A stretch of DNA of 39,714 nucleotides from Gammaproteobacteria bacterium. GTDB lineage: Bacteria; Pseudomonadota; Gammaproteobacteria; Steroidobacterales; Steroidobacteraceae. The translations under genes and the position numbers were made by a program. The notes under the pieces were generated by a model. It saw only the letters and a program-made list of their open reading frames with translations, ran no database searches and had not been told where the DNA came from. This document shows, in pieces, positions 25,498 through 34,960 of the stretch. Location of the stretch: positions 1 through 39,714 of the forward strand of contig VBMV01000072.1 of the NCBI GenBank assembly GCA_005878835.1. The letters are read 5' to 3'. Numbering within the stretch: position 1 is the first letter of the stretch; every line of letters starts with the position of its first letter.

Positions 25498-27732
25498 ATG
25501 GACTATGCGTCTTCGCTCCTGGGACTACTGCCCGGCGGAAGACGCACTCCGGGACTGAAGGAGCTGCTCGCCTCCGTCGGCACCTACCTGCCGCCCGAGC
25601 AGGTGGCGCGCATCCGCGAGGCGGCCGAGTTCGGCACCTCGGCGCACCGCGGGCAGAAACGCCTCTCGGGTGAGCCGTTCATCGCCCACCCGGTGGCCGC
25701 CGCGGCCATCCTCGCCGATCTGCGCCTGGACGCCGACACCATCGTGGCGGCGATCCTGCACGATGTCATCGAAGACACCCCGACGCCCAAGGACCAGCTG
25801 GCGGCGCGCTTCGGCGCGGACGTGGCCGAGCTGGTCGACGGGGTCACCAAGCTCGACCAGATCAAGTTCAAGAGCCGCGAGGAGGCGCAGGCGGAGTCGT
25901 TCCGCAAGATGCTGCTGGCGATGGTGCGCGACCTGCGCGTCATCCTGGTGAAGCTCGCCGACCGCATGCACAACATGCGCACCATCGGGGCCATGGCGCC
26001 GGCGCGGCGCCGGGCGATCGCCCGCGAGACGCTCGAGATCTACGCGCCGATCGCCGAGCGGCTCGGGCTCTACAACATCAAGCTCGAGCTCGAGGACCTG
26101 GGGTTCGAGGCGCTGTATCCGCGCCGCTACCAGGTGCTCGAGCACGCGCTGCGCCGCGCGCGCGGCAACCAGAAGGAATTCCTCAAGAAGATCGAGCAGC
26201 AGCTGAACGCCGCGCTCCTGAAGAGCAGCATCCAGGCGCACGTGGTGGCGCGCGCGAAGCACCTGTACAGCATCTACAGCAAGATGCGCCGCAAGCGCGC
26301 CATGCTCAGCGAAATCGTGGACGTCTACGGCATCCGCATCGTGGTCGACAGCCCCGACACCTGCTATCGGGCGCTCGGCGCCGTGCACTCGGTGTTCAAG
26401 CCGATGCCGGCGCGCTTCAAGGACTACATCGCCATCCCGCGGGTGAACGGCTACCAGTCGCTGCACACCACCCTGTTCGGCCCCAACGGGGTGCCGATCG
26501 AGGTGCAGATCCGCACCGGCGACATGCACCGCGTGGCCGAGGCGGGCATTGCCGCGCACTGGAAGTACAAGAGCGGCGGGGATGCCGACTCCATGCAGCG
26601 CGAGCGCACGCGCGAGTGGCTGTCGAATCTCGTGTCGCTGCAGGAGGCCGGCTCGTCCGAGGAATTCCTCGAGAGCGTCAAGGTCGACCTGTTCCCCGAC
26701 AAGGTGTACGTGTTCACCCCCAAGGGGCAGATCCTGCGCCTGCCCTCGGGCGCCACGGTGGTGGATTTCGCCTACGCGGTGCACACCGACATCGGCAACC
26801 GCTGCGTCGCCGCCAAGCTCGACCGGCGTCTCACGCCGCTGCGCACCGTGCTGCGCAACGGCCAGACGGTCGAGATCATCACCGCCAAGGGCGCGACCCC
26901 CAACCCCTCGTGGGTCAACTTCGTGGCGACGGCCAAGGCGCGCAGCGCCATCCGCCACTACCTCAAGGGCCTGCGGCGCACGGAGGCGATCGCGCTCGGC
27001 TCCAAGCTCCTGGCGCAGGCGCTCGGGGAGTTCAGCGTATCGCTCGCTGATGTCTCGCCCGAGGTGCAGCGCGCCGCGCTGGGCGAGCTCGGCATGAAGG
27101 ATCTCGACGAGCTGTACGAGAAGCTCGGCATGGGCGAGCGCCTGGCGCCGCTGGCCGCGCGCCGGCTGCTGCCGAGCGCCGCGGCGGCGAGCAGCGCCGG
27201 CGGACTTGCCCCGCTGGCGATCGCCGGCACCGAGGGCCTGCTGGTCAGCTACGCGCGCTGCTGCTTCCCGATTCCGTACGACCCGATCTTCGCGTTCCTG
27301 TCGGCCGGCCGCGGGGTGGTGATTCACCGCGAGAATTGCGTCAACGTCGAGGACTACCGCAAGCATCCGCAGAACTGGCTGCCGGTCAGCTGGCAGACCG
27401 CTCCGGATCGGCTGTTCTCCTCCGAGATCCGCGCCTACGTGGTGAACCGCACCGGGGTGCTGGCGGCGGTCGCCGCGGCGATCGCCAGCACGGAAACCAA
27501 CATCGACCACGTGTCCATCGACGAGCAGGACAGCGACACCGCGGTGCTGACCTTCGAGCTGCGGGTGCGCGACCGGCGCCAGCTCGCGCGCCTGGTGCGC
27601 GTGATCCGCCGCATGGCCGACGTCACGCGCGTGACGCGCACCATAGCCGCGCACGCGCGCTCCGGGCACACCGCCGACAGCGAAGCCGACAACGAGGCCG
27701 ACAGCGAGGCCGACAGCGACCGCCGCGGGTGA
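25498..27732 (+). CDS. spoT: Bifunctional (p)ppGpp synthase/hydrolase
   Basis: 744 aa. N-terminal HD hydrolase ([18 protein letters not shown] at 88-89 in [11 protein letters not shown]), then the synthetase domain ([38 protein letters not shown]). The RFKD element is the RxKD form of bifunctional enzymes, not the ExDD of RelA. TGS ([20 protein letters not shown]), helical and ACT domains ([20 protein letters not shown]) follow, so both activities should be intact. The last 20 residues are an unusual acidic tail made of ADSE-type repeats. In operon with rpoZ. Confidence 0.97.
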   Translation: MDYASSLLGLLPGGRRTPGLKELLASVGTYLPPEQVARIREAAEFGTSAHRGQKRLSGEPFIAHPVAAAAILADLRLDADTIVAAILHDVIEDTPTPKDQLAARFGADVAELVDGVTKLDQIKFKSREEAQAESFRKMLLAMVRDLRVILVKLADRMHNMRTIGAMAPARRRAIARETLEIYAPIAERLGLYNIKLELEDLGFEALYPRRYQVLEHALRRARGNQKEFLKKIEQQLNAALLKSSIQAHVVARAKHLYSIYSKMRRKRAMLSEIVDVYGIRIVVDSPDTCYRALGAVHSVFKPMPARFKDYIAIPRVNGYQSLHTTLFGPNGVPIEVQIRTGDMHRVAEAGIAAHWKYKSGGDADSMQRERTREWLSNLVSLQEAGSSEEFLESVKVDLFPDKVYVFTPKGQILRLPSGATVVDFAYAVHTDIGNRCVAAKLDRRLTPLRTVLRNGQTVEIITAKGATPNPSWVNFVATAKARSAIRHYLKGLRRTEAIALGSKLLAQALGEFSVSLADVSPEVQRAALGELGMKDLDELYEKLGMGERLAPLAARRLLPSAAAASSAGGLAPLAIAGTEGLLVSYARCCFPIPYDPIFAFLSAGRGVVIHRENCVNVEDYRKHPQNWLPVSWQTAPDRLFSSEIRAYVVNRTGVLAAVAAAIASTETNIDHVSIDEQDSDTAVLTFELRVRDRRQLARLVRVIRRMADVTRVTRTIAAHARSGHTADSEADNEADSEADSDRRG
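27673..27720 (+). repeat. Four tandem 12-bp repeats at the end of spoT
   Basis: Four copies of GCCGACARCGAV in phase with the codons encode [16 protein letters not shown]. Each copy is four codons, so gain or loss of units keeps the frame. Likely variable in number between strains. Confidence 0.8.
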
Positions 27733-27755
27733 ATGCCGCGCAGGAGGAGCAATCG

Positions 27756-28139
27756 ATGAGCCGCCAGACCATCCACACCGAGCGCGCCCCGCAGGCGATC
27801 GGCACCTACTCGCAGGCGGTGCGCGCCGGCGACACCGTCTACCTGTCCGGCCAGGTGCCGCTCGATCCGGCGACCATGCAGCTGGTGAGCGGGGACATCG
27901 AGGCGCAGATCCGCCGCGTGTTCGAGAACCTCAAGGCGGTGGCGGAAGCCGCCGGCGGCTCCCTCGCCCACGCGGTCAAGATGAACGTCTTCCTCACCGA
28001 CCTGGCGCACTTCGGCAAGGTGAACGAGATCATGGCGAGTTACTGCGGCAAGCCCTACCCGGCGCGCGCGGTGGTCGGCGTCGCGCAGCTGCCGCGCGGC
28101 GCGCAGGTCGAGATCGAGTGCGTCCTGCACCTGGGCTGA
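27756..28139 (+). CDS. ridA: RidA family 2-iminobutanoate/2-iminopropanoate deaminase
   Basis: 127 aa. Hydrolyses reactive enamine/imine products of PLP enzymes, protecting them from damage. Conserved [59 protein letters not shown] with the active arginine. A strong GGAGGAG-type ribosome site lies about 7 nt upstream. It sits between spoT and recG, as in many gammaproteobacteria. Confidence 0.95.
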   Translation: MSRQTIHTERAPQAIGTYSQAVRAGDTVYLSGQVPLDPATMQLVSGDIEAQIRRVFENLKAVAEAAGGSLAHAVKMNVFLTDLAHFGKVNEIMASYCGKPYPARAVVGVAQLPRGAQVEIECVLHLG

Positions 28140-28195
28140 GCCGCAGGTATCCCGCCCCCGGCCCATCCCCGGCCGAGCGCGCCGAGGAGCGCCCG

Positions 28196-30250
28196 GTGAG
28201 CGCGCTGCGCGGGGTGGGGACGGCGCTCGCCGCGCGCCTGGCGCGCCTCGGCGTGACGCGCATCTGCGACCTGCTGTTCGTGCTGCCGTTGCGCTACGAG
28301 GACCGCACGCGGGTGTCGGCCGTGGGGTCGCTCACCCCCGGCGTGCGGGCGGCGGTGGAAGGGGAAGTGCAGCTCACCGAGATCGCCTACCGCGGCCGGC
28401 GCCAGCTCCTGTGCCGCATCTCCGACGGCTCCGGCATGCTCACCCTGAGGTTCTTTCACTTCTCCGCCAGCCAGCAGCAGGGCCTGGCGCGCGGCACGCG
28501 GCTGCGCTGCTTCGGCGAGGTGCGCCGCGGCGCACTCGGGCTCGAGATGGTGCACCCGGAATACCGCCGCCTCACCGGCGAAGCCGTGCCGCTCGATGAC
28601 ACGCTCACGCCGATCTATCCGCTGACCGAGGGCGTGCCCCAGGGGCGGCTGCGCTCGCTCATCGGCGAGGCGCTGCGCCAGCTGGACAGGACCGCGCTGC
28701 GCGACTGGCTGCCCCGTGGGGCCGTGCTGCCGCCGGGCCTGCCCTCCCTCGGCGAGGCGCTCCACTATCTGCACCACCCGCCGCGCGCAGCGCAGCTCGC
28801 CGAGCTCGCCGCCGGCCGCCACCCGGCGCAGCGGCGGCTCGCCTTCGAGGAGCTGCTGGCTCACCACCTCACGCTCAGGCTGAGAAAGCGCGCGCTGAAA
28901 GCCGACCCCGCCTGGGCGCTCGCGGACGGCGAGGGACTCGCGCGCCGGTTCCTCGCGGCGCTGCCGTTCGCCCTGACGCGCGCCCAGGCGCGCGCGCTCG
29001 CCGATGCGCACCAGGACCTCGCCAGCGGCGTGCCGATGGTGCGGCTGCTGCAGGGCGACGTCGGCTGCGGCAAGACCGTGGTGGCGGCGGCGGCGGCCGC
29101 GCGCGCCGCCGGCAGCGGCCTGCAGGCGGCGCTGATGGCGCCCACGGAACTGCTGGCCGAGCAGCACTGGCGCACGTTCCGCGACTGGTTCGCACCGCTC
29201 GGCGAGACGGTCGCGCTGCTGTCGGGTGGACTGCCGCCGCGTGCGCGGCGCAGCGCGCTCGCGGCCATCGCCGGCGGGCAGGTGCGCGTGGTGGTCGGCA
29301 CCCACGCGCTGTTCCAGGAGGGCATCGAGTTTGCCGCCCTGGCGCTGGTCATCGTCGACGAGCAGCACCGCTTCGGCGTACAGCAGCGCCTGCAGCTCTC
29401 GGAAAAGGGACACCAACAGGGGCGCCTGCCGCACCAGCTGATCATGACGGCGACGCCCATCCCGCGCACGCTCGCCATGACCGCCTACGCCGATCTGGAT
29501 ATCTCCGTGATCGAGGAGCTGCCGCCCGGGCGCACGCCGGTGCAAACGGTGGTGGTGCCCGAGCAGCGCCGCAGCGAGGTCGTGGCGCGCATCGCGCAGG
29601 CCTGCCGCGCCGGGCGGCAGGCGTACTGGGTCTGCCCGCTGATCGACGAATCGGACGAGTTGCGGGCGCAGGCCGCGGAAGAGACCGCCGCGCGCCTGAG
29701 CGAGGCGCTGCCGGCGGTGCGCGTGGGGCTGGTGCACGGGCGCATGCCGGCCGCCGCCAAGGATCGCGCCATGCTCGCGTTCCAGGCGGGCAGGACCCAG
29801 CTGCTCATCGCCACCACCGTCATCGAGGTGGGGGTGGACGTGCCCAACGCGACCCTCATGGTGATCGACAACGCCGAGCGCATGGGACTGGCGCAGCTGC
29901 ATCAGCTGCGCGGGCGTGTCGGGCGCGGCCCGGAGGCGAGCACCTGCGTGCTGCTGTACCGCGGGCCGCTGTCGGCGCTGGCGCGCGAGCGCCTCAGGGT
30001 GATCCGCGAGAGCTCGGACGGCTTCGAGATCGCGCGCCGCGACCTCGAGCTGCGCGGACCCGGGGAGCTGCTCGGCACGCGTCAGACCGGACTCGCGCAA
30101 CTGCGGGTCGCGGATCTGATGCGCGATGCGGACCTGCTGCCGCGCGTACAGCAGACCGCCGAGCTGCTGCTGGCATCGTACCCGGACAACATCGCCGCGC
30201 TCACCGCCCGCTGGATCGGCGCGGGTGAGCGCTACGGCCGGGTGGGCTGA
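28196..30250 (+). CDS. recG: ATP-dependent DNA helicase RecG
   Basis: 684 aa from GTG 28196. Branch-migration helicase that remodels stalled forks and Holliday junctions. N-terminal wedge/OB domain (VSALRGVGTALAARLARLGV, LPLRYEDRTRV), then SF2 motifs: LLQGDVGCGKTVVA (Walker A), VIVDEQHRFGVQQR, MTATPIPRTLAM, ATTVIEVGVDVPNA and QLRGRVGRG. GAGGAG ends 6 nt before GTG 28196, making that start preferable to the in-frame GTG at 28118 that overlaps ridA. Length then fits the ~690 aa norm. Confidence 0.95.
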   Translation: MSALRGVGTALAARLARLGVTRICDLLFVLPLRYEDRTRVSAVGSLTPGVRAAVEGEVQLTEIAYRGRRQLLCRISDGSGMLTLRFFHFSASQQQGLARGTRLRCFGEVRRGALGLEMVHPEYRRLTGEAVPLDDTLTPIYPLTEGVPQGRLRSLIGEALRQLDRTALRDWLPRGAVLPPGLPSLGEALHYLHHPPRAAQLAELAAGRHPAQRRLAFEELLAHHLTLRLRKRALKADPAWALADGEGLARRFLAALPFALTRAQARALADAHQDLASGVPMVRLLQGDVGCGKTVVAAAAAARAAGSGLQAALMAPTELLAEQHWRTFRDWFAPLGETVALLSGGLPPRARRSALAAIAGGQVRVVVGTHALFQEGIEFAALALVIVDEQHRFGVQQRLQLSEKGHQQGRLPHQLIMTATPIPRTLAMTAYADLDISVIEELPPGRTPVQTVVVPEQRRSEVVARIAQACRAGRQAYWVCPLIDESDELRAQAAEETAARLSEALPAVRVGLVHGRMPAAAKDRAMLAFQAGRTQLLIATTVIEVGVDVPNATLMVIDNAERMGLAQLHQLRGRVGRGPEASTCVLLYRGPLSALARERLRVIRESSDGFEIARRDLELRGPGELLGTRQTGLAQLRVADLMRDADLLPRVQQTAELLLASYPDNIAALTARWIGAGERYGRVG

Positions 30251-30254
30251 GTCC

Positions 30255-31508
30255 GTGAGTCGCCGCAACCTGTCCCCCAGCGCGGCGAGCGCGGTGCTCT
30301 CCATCATCTTCTTCACCTGGGGCGCGCTCACCAGCCTCAACGACGTGCTGATCCCGCATCTGAAGGCCGTGTTCGACATGAACTACGCGCGCACGATGCT
30401 GATCCAGTTCACCTTCTTCAGCACCTACCTGGTGATGTCGCTGCCGGCGGGACGCGTGAGCGCGCACGTCGGTTACAAGCCGAGCATAGTCATCGGGCTG
30501 CTGATCGCGGCGCTCGGCGCACTGGCGTTCTATCCGGCGGCCAAGGTGCCCTCGTATCCGCTGTTCCTGCTGGCGCTGTTCGTGCTCGCCACGGGCATCA
30601 CGCTGCTGCAGGTCGCGGCCAACCCGTACATCAGCCTGCTGGGCGAGCCACGCGGGGCCTCGAGCCGCCTCACTCTGGCGCAGGCGCTGAATTCGCTCGG
30701 TCACACGCTCTCACCGGCGCTCATCGGACCGCTGATCCTCTCGGTCGCCGTGCTCGGCGGCGCCGAGCTCGCGCGGCTGCCGCAAGTACAGCAGCAGGCC
30801 TACCGCATCGCGCAGGCGCAGTCGGTGCAGCTGCCGTATCTGGCGGTCGCAGCCGCATTACTGCTGCTGGCGAGCTGCGTGTACCTGTTCCGCCTGCCGC
30901 CACTCACCGAAGCCACCGAGCTGGCCGATCCGCACCCGCACACCTTCACCGAGGTGCTGCGGTACCGGCACGTGCGCCTGGGGGTCCTCGCCATCTTCGT
31001 CTACGTCGGCGCGGAGGTGACCATCGGCAGCTTCCTGATCAGTTACATCACCGGCACGCGCATCGGCAACATCGACGCCGGCAGCGCCGCGCACTATGTC
31101 TCCTACTACTGGGGCGCGGCGATGGCCGGGCGCTTCATCGGCTCGGCGCTGCTGCGACGGATCGCGCCGCGCGTGCTGCTGTGCGTGTTCGCCCTGGTGG
31201 CGATCGCATTGCTGGCGACCACCATCCTCAGCAGCGGGGCGCTGGCGATGTGGAGCGTGATCGCCACGGGTGCGTTCAACTCCATCATGTTCCCGACCCT
31301 GTTCACCCTCGGCATCGAGGGCCTCGGGCCGCTGACACCCAAGGCCTCGAGTCTGCTGGTGATGGCGATCTTCGGCGGCGCGGTGATCCCACAACTGCAG
31401 GGCGTGCTCGCCGACCGCATCGGCGTGCAGCTCGCCTTCATGCTGCCGCTGTTGTGCTACGCCTACATCGCCTGGTATGCGCTGCGGGGATCGCGGCCGG
31501 CGCAGTAG
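30255..31508 (+). CDS. MFS sugar permease, FucP-like
   Basis: 417 aa integral inner-membrane protein with about 12 hydrophobic segments. N-terminal IIFFTWGALTSLNDVLIPHL, TFFSTYLVMSLPAGRV and QVAANPYISLLG match the FucP/glucose-galactose branch of the major facilitator superfamily, proton-coupled sugar symporters. Start GTG 30255, 4 bp after the recG stop, so probably co-transcribed. Substrate cannot be assigned; no sugar catabolic genes lie nearby. Confidence 0.88.
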   Translation: MSRRNLSPSAASAVLSIIFFTWGALTSLNDVLIPHLKAVFDMNYARTMLIQFTFFSTYLVMSLPAGRVSAHVGYKPSIVIGLLIAALGALAFYPAAKVPSYPLFLLALFVLATGITLLQVAANPYISLLGEPRGASSRLTLAQALNSLGHTLSPALIGPLILSVAVLGGAELARLPQVQQQAYRIAQAQSVQLPYLAVAAALLLLASCVYLFRLPPLTEATELADPHPHTFTEVLRYRHVRLGVLAIFVYVGAEVTIGSFLISYITGTRIGNIDAGSAAHYVSYYWGAAMAGRFIGSALLRRIAPRVLLCVFALVAIALLATTILSSGALAMWSVIATGAFNSIMFPTLFTLGIEGLGPLTPKASSLLVMAIFGGAVIPQLQGVLADRIGVQLAFMLPLLCYAYIAWYALRGSRPAQ

Positions 31509-31518
31509 ACTTGCGCGC

Positions 31519-32451
31519 ATGAGCGCGTCCACGGCCCCGTCCCCGTCCGCCTCGCTGCCGCCGCTCCCGGAGGCGCCGCTGTCGTACCGCCTGGCGCGGC
31601 GCGTGACCGAATATGCCCGGCTGATGCGCCTCGACCGCCCGGTCGGCACCTGGTTGCTGCTGTGGCCGGCGCTGTGGGCGCTGTGGATCGCGGGCAGCGG
31701 CCGTCCGCGCCCGCAGGTGCTGGGGGTGTTCGTGCTCGGGGTGGTGGTGATGCGCGCGGCGGGCTGTGTGATCAACGACTTCCTCGACCGTGACATCGAT
31801 CCGCACGTGCAGCGCACGCGCGACCGGCCGCTCGCGGCGCGCCGCGTCTCGCCGCTCGAGGCGCTGCTGCTGTTTGCGCTGCTGCTCGCGGTGGCGCTGT
31901 ACCTGGTGACGCGGCTCGACCTGCTCACCGTGCAGCTCGCCGCCATCGGCGCGCTGCTCACCGTCTCCTACCCGCTGTGCAAGCGCTTCTTCCCCATGCC
32001 GCAGCTGTACCTCGGCATCTCCTTCGGCGGCTGGAGCGTGCCGATGGCGTTCGCGGCCCAGACCGGCGCGCTGCCGCGCGTCGCGTGGGTGCTGTACATC
32101 GCGGCCGTCATCTGGGCATCCGTGTACGACACCCTCTACGCCATGGTCGATCGCGAGGACGACCTGAAGATCGGCGTGAAGTCGAGCGCCCTGCTGTTCG
32201 CCGACATGGACCGGCTGCTGATCGGCGTGATGCAGGCGATGATGCTGGGCGCGCTGGCGCTGGTCGGACGCAACCTGCATTTCGGAGCTCCCTACCAGGG
32301 CGGCCTGGCGGCGGCGGGCGTGCTGTTCCTGTGGCAGCAGTGGCTCATCCGCAAGCGCGATCCCGCCGCCTGCATGCGCGCCTTTCTCAACAATCAGTAC
32401 GTGGGCCTGGTGGTGTTCGTCGGCATCCTGCTGCAGTTCGTGTACGCCTGA
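31519..32451 (+). CDS. ubiA: 4-hydroxybenzoate octaprenyltransferase
   Basis: 310 aa inner-membrane prenyltransferase of ubiquinone synthesis, joining 4-hydroxybenzoate and polyprenyl diphosphate. Two aspartate-rich Mg-diphosphate motifs are intact: NDFLDRDID (86-94) and YDTLYAMVDREDDLKIG. Eight to nine hydrophobic helices. The N-terminal 20 residues are a low-complexity Ser/Pro stretch. ATG 31519 is 10 bp past the MFS stop. Prenyl length is inferred from class only. Confidence 0.95.
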   Translation: MSASTAPSPSASLPPLPEAPLSYRLARRVTEYARLMRLDRPVGTWLLLWPALWALWIAGSGRPRPQVLGVFVLGVVVMRAAGCVINDFLDRDIDPHVQRTRDRPLAARRVSPLEALLLFALLLAVALYLVTRLDLLTVQLAAIGALLTVSYPLCKRFFPMPQLYLGISFGGWSVPMAFAAQTGALPRVAWVLYIAAVIWASVYDTLYAMVDREDDLKIGVKSSALLFADMDRLLIGVMQAMMLGALALVGRNLHFGAPYQGGLAAAGVLFLWQQWLIRKRDPAACMRAFLNNQYVGLVVFVGILLQFVYA

Positions 32452-32470
32452 GGCGAGCCAAGACAACCGA

Positions 32471-33019
32471 TCACAGGTGCACGCCGATGCCGATATCAAG
32501 AAACAGCACCAGCTGCCGTGGTCGATACGGCGCGTAGTGCAGATCCGTTTCGACCCAGACCTGGCCAAACCGTCCAACTCCCAGCGACCGGAGCGCCGAT
32601 GCAAACGGCCCCCAGCGGTGCACGAATGTCCGGCCGCCGAGACCCGGATGCGGATATCCCAGGGGGTACACCTCTTCGTAACGTGCCGCGCCGAGCGCCA
32701 CATCCACCGGCAGCCCGGTCGTGTGGCGCGTGATGAGCGCGTCGCAGCCCAGGTAATCGAAGTCGTCGTCGCCGGCATTCACCGGAATGCCTCGCGGCCT
32801 CTCGAGAGTGCCCTTCAGGGCCCGCAGCTCGAGGCGATCCCCGGCCAGTGACACACCGACGCCCGCTATCCGGTGCGCGTTCGGATCCCCAACGCCCGAA
32901 CCCCCGCTGAGGAAGCTACCCAGTCCAGCGCCCGCCCAGAGCGAAACATGTTGGGCGCGGGCGGTCCCGCAAAACGACAGGAGCGCAACCGCGAGCAGTC
33001 TCGTTTGGGTGCCGAGCAT
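32471..33019 (-). CDS. Exported protein, possible small outer-membrane beta-barrel
   Basis: 182 aa from ATG 33019. Signal peptide MLGTQTRLLAVALLSFCGTA, cleaved near ARA. The mature protein alternates glycine-rich and amphipathic strands (HVSLWAGAGLGSFLSG, RIAGVGVSLAGDRLELRALK, GLPVDVALGAARYEEVYPLG, LVLFLDIGIGVHL), suggesting an 8-strand barrel, although the last residue is Leu rather than the usual Phe. No family recognised. Divergent from dgkA and converging on ubiA. Confidence 0.7.
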   Translation of the reverse strand: MLGTQTRLLAVALLSFCGTARAQHVSLWAGAGLGSFLSGGSGVGDPNAHRIAGVGVSLAGDRLELRALKGTLERPRGIPVNAGDDDFDYLGCDALITRHTTGLPVDVALGAARYEEVYPLGYPHPGLGGRTFVHRWGPFASALRSLGVGRFGQVWVETDLHYAPYRPRQLVLFLDIGIGVHL

Positions 33020-33121
33020 TCCCTCACGCTCCGGCAGGAGAGTGCCGATTATCCACGTCAGCCCCACCACCAGCATGTCCGCGGCTGTGCGCCCGGCCGT
33101 CGGCACGGGTAAGCTGTATTT

Positions 33122-33487
33122 ATGAGTCTCTACAAGAATCGATCGTTCCGTGCGCGCCTCGGCTTCGCGCTGCAGGGGCTCGTGCACGGCGTGCGCGCCG
33201 AGCGCAGTCTGCAGGTGCAGCTGCTCGCTCTGGCAGCCGCGCTGGCGGCGCTCGGCATGTTGCGACCGAGCGCGCTGTGGTGGGCGCTGGTGCTGCTCTC
33301 GAGCGCGGTGGTGATTGCGGCCGAGCTGTTCAACACCGCGCTCGAGGGGCTCGCCGATGCGCTGCATCCGCACGACCACCCCGGCATCCGCATCGCCAAG
33401 GATTGCGCGGCCGCCGGCGTGCTGATCGCGGCGCTCGGGGCGCTCACCGTGGCGCTCGCCCTGGCGCTGCACCTGCTCGGCCTCTGA
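33122..33487 (+). CDS. dgkA: Diacylglycerol kinase
   Basis: 121 aa, three transmembrane helices. Recycles diacylglycerol made during transfer of phosphoglycerol or phosphoethanolamine from lipids. N-terminal RARLGFALQGLVHGVRAERS, then the catalytic helix ELFNTALEGLADAL and IRIAKDCAAAGVLIAALGA, typical of the DgkA/UndK trimeric family. Gram-negative context favours diacylglycerol over undecaprenol. Confidence 0.94.
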   Translation: MSLYKNRSFRARLGFALQGLVHGVRAERSLQVQLLALAAALAALGMLRPSALWWALVLLSSAVVIAAELFNTALEGLADALHPHDHPGIRIAKDCAAAGVLIAALGALTVALALALHLLGL

Positions 33488-33504
33488 AGCGCGGTTCAAC
33501 AGCC

Positions 33505-33852
33505 ATGGATGAAGGCGCGGTGGCGAACACGGTCAACTGGGGAGGGCATGCGTTTTACGTTCTGTCCATGGAGGCGGATTGGAACGACGAGCCGGGCGTT
33601 TACATTTTCGCGGGCATCCAGGCCGATGCCCTGTGGCATGCCTATTACGTCGGCATCACCGAGAGCTTCAAGGCGCGACTGCAGGACCATGAGCACTGGG
33701 TCGCGGCATGCAGGCTCGGGGCGAGCCACGTTCATGCGCTGGTGGTTCCGCTGCAGGCCGAGCGGCAGCAGATCGAGCAGGAGCTGATCGCGACCTATCG
33801 GCCGTACCTGAACACGCGGCCCGGCTGGAGCGCGCCGGTGAGCACAGAATGA
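33505..33852 (+). CDS. GIY-YIG domain protein
   Basis: 115 aa. The GIY-YIG signature appears as GVY (31-33) ... YVG (48-50), with the catalytic arginine R58 in SFKARLQDH and a C-terminal glutamate region EQELIATYRPYLN (metal-binding Glu). This is the single-domain nuclease fold; the unusually long gap between GVY and YVG contains DALWHAY. Seventeen bp after dgkA, so probably in the same transcript. Biological role unknown; could be a small DNA repair or accessory endonuclease. Confidence 0.8.
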   Translation: MDEGAVANTVNWGGHAFYVLSMEADWNDEPGVYIFAGIQADALWHAYYVGITESFKARLQDHEHWVAACRLGASHVHALVVPLQAERQQIEQELIATYRPYLNTRPGWSAPVSTE

Positions 33853-33856
33853 CCGA

Positions 33857-33889
33857 TTGTCGACTCACGGTGCTGCGACTCGTTGACAT
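33857..33889 (+). promoter_or_regulatory. Candidate BirA operator upstream of bioB
   Basis: TTGTCGACT (33857-33865), 15 bp, CGTTGACAT (33881-33889) forms an imperfect inverted repeat close to the proteobacterial BirA site (TTGTMAACC, about 15 bp, GGTTKACAA). A perfect TTGACA (33883-33888) is embedded in the right arm, so binding would block transcription. The operon start GTG is 31 bp downstream. The -10 is not obvious. Confidence 0.5.
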
Positions 33890-33919
33890 GAGCCGGCGCG
33901 CTCGGGCATCGTCCCGCGG

Positions 33920-34939
33920 GTGAGCTGCGACCCCATCCGGCACGACTGGACGCTCCCCGAGGTGCAGGGGCTGTTCGCCCTGCCGTTCACGGACCTGCTG
34001 CTGCGCGCCCAGCGCGTGCACCGCGCGCACCATGAACCCAACACCGTGCAGATGAGCACGCTGCTGTCCATCAAGACCGGCGCCTGCCCCGAGGATTGCG
34101 CTTACTGCCCGCAGAGCGTGCGCTACGACACCGGGCTCGCGCCCGAGGCGCTGCTCGAGGTCGGCGCGGTGCGCGCGCACGCGGCGCGCGCCAAGGCCGC
34201 GGGCGCGACGCGCTTCTGCATGGGTGCGGCCTACCGCTCCCCCAAGGCCCGCGACCTGCAGGTGATCGTGCAGATGGTGCGCGAGGTGCGGGCCCTCGGG
34301 CTCGAGAGCTGCGCCACACTCGGGATGCTCACGAGCGCGCAGGCCGCCGAGCTCAAAGCGGCGGGGCTCGACTACTACAACCACAACCTCGACACCTCGG
34401 CCGAGTACTACGCCCGGATCATCACCACGCGCACCTACCAGGACCGGCTCGACACGCTCGCGGCGGTGCGCGCGGCGGGACTCAAGGTGTGTTGCGGCGG
34501 CATCATCGGCATGGGCGAGTCGAGCGAGGATCGAGCGCAACTGCTGCGCACGCTGGCGAATCTGCCCGCGCATCCCGAGAGCGTGCCGATCAACCAGCTG
34601 GTGAGGGTCCCCGGCACCCCGCTCGCTCACGGCCCGGACGTGGACCCGTTCGACTTCGTGCGCACCGTGGCGGTCGCGCGGCTGCTGATGCCGCGCGCTC
34701 ACGTGCGCCTGTCGGCCGGACGCGAGGGCATGAGCGATGAGCTGCAGGCGCTGTGCTTTCTCGCCGGGGCGAACTCCATCTTCTACGGCGAGAAGCTGCT
34801 CACCACCGGCAACCCCGACATCGAGCGCGACCGGCGCCTCCTGGCGCGGCTGGGACTCGCGGCCGAGGGCACCCCGCGCGCGCCCGACACGCAGGAGCTC
34901 CCGGCCGCGCCGCCCGGCGCGGCCCGCGCCGCGAGCTGA
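33920..34939 (+). CDS. bioB: Biotin synthase
   Basis: 339 aa radical SAM enzyme inserting sulfur into dethiobiotin. The cluster motif [13 protein letters not shown] has C56, C60 and C63; [30 protein letters not shown] and [12 protein letters not shown] hold the remaining conserved residues for the [2Fe-2S] cluster and substrate. The start is GTG 33920 with no clear ribosome site. A Pro/Ala-rich C-terminal tail is unconserved. First gene of bioBFHCD behind a BirA-like site. Confidence 0.96.
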   Translation: MSCDPIRHDWTLPEVQGLFALPFTDLLLRAQRVHRAHHEPNTVQMSTLLSIKTGACPEDCAYCPQSVRYDTGLAPEALLEVGAVRAHAARAKAAGATRFCMGAAYRSPKARDLQVIVQMVREVRALGLESCATLGMLTSAQAAELKAAGLDYYNHNLDTSAEYYARIITTRTYQDRLDTLAAVRAAGLKVCCGGIIGMGESSEDRAQLLRTLANLPAHPESVPINQLVRVPGTPLAHGPDVDPFDFVRTVAVARLLMPRAHVRLSAGREGMSDELQALCFLAGANSIFYGEKLLTTGNPDIERDRRLLARLGLAAEGTPRAPDTQELPAAPPGAARAAS

Positions 34940-34960
34940 CCCCGCCGGTGCCCGCTCGCC

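Noticed and set aside
25525-27669. Minus-strand open frame of over 700 codons
   Set aside because: Mirror of spoT; low-complexity His/Arg/Val composition and no recognisable domain.
33020-33121. Longer N-terminus for the exported protein (MLVVGLTWIIG start)
   Set aside because: It would put two hydrophobic stretches in tandem and obscure a good signal peptide that begins at 33019.
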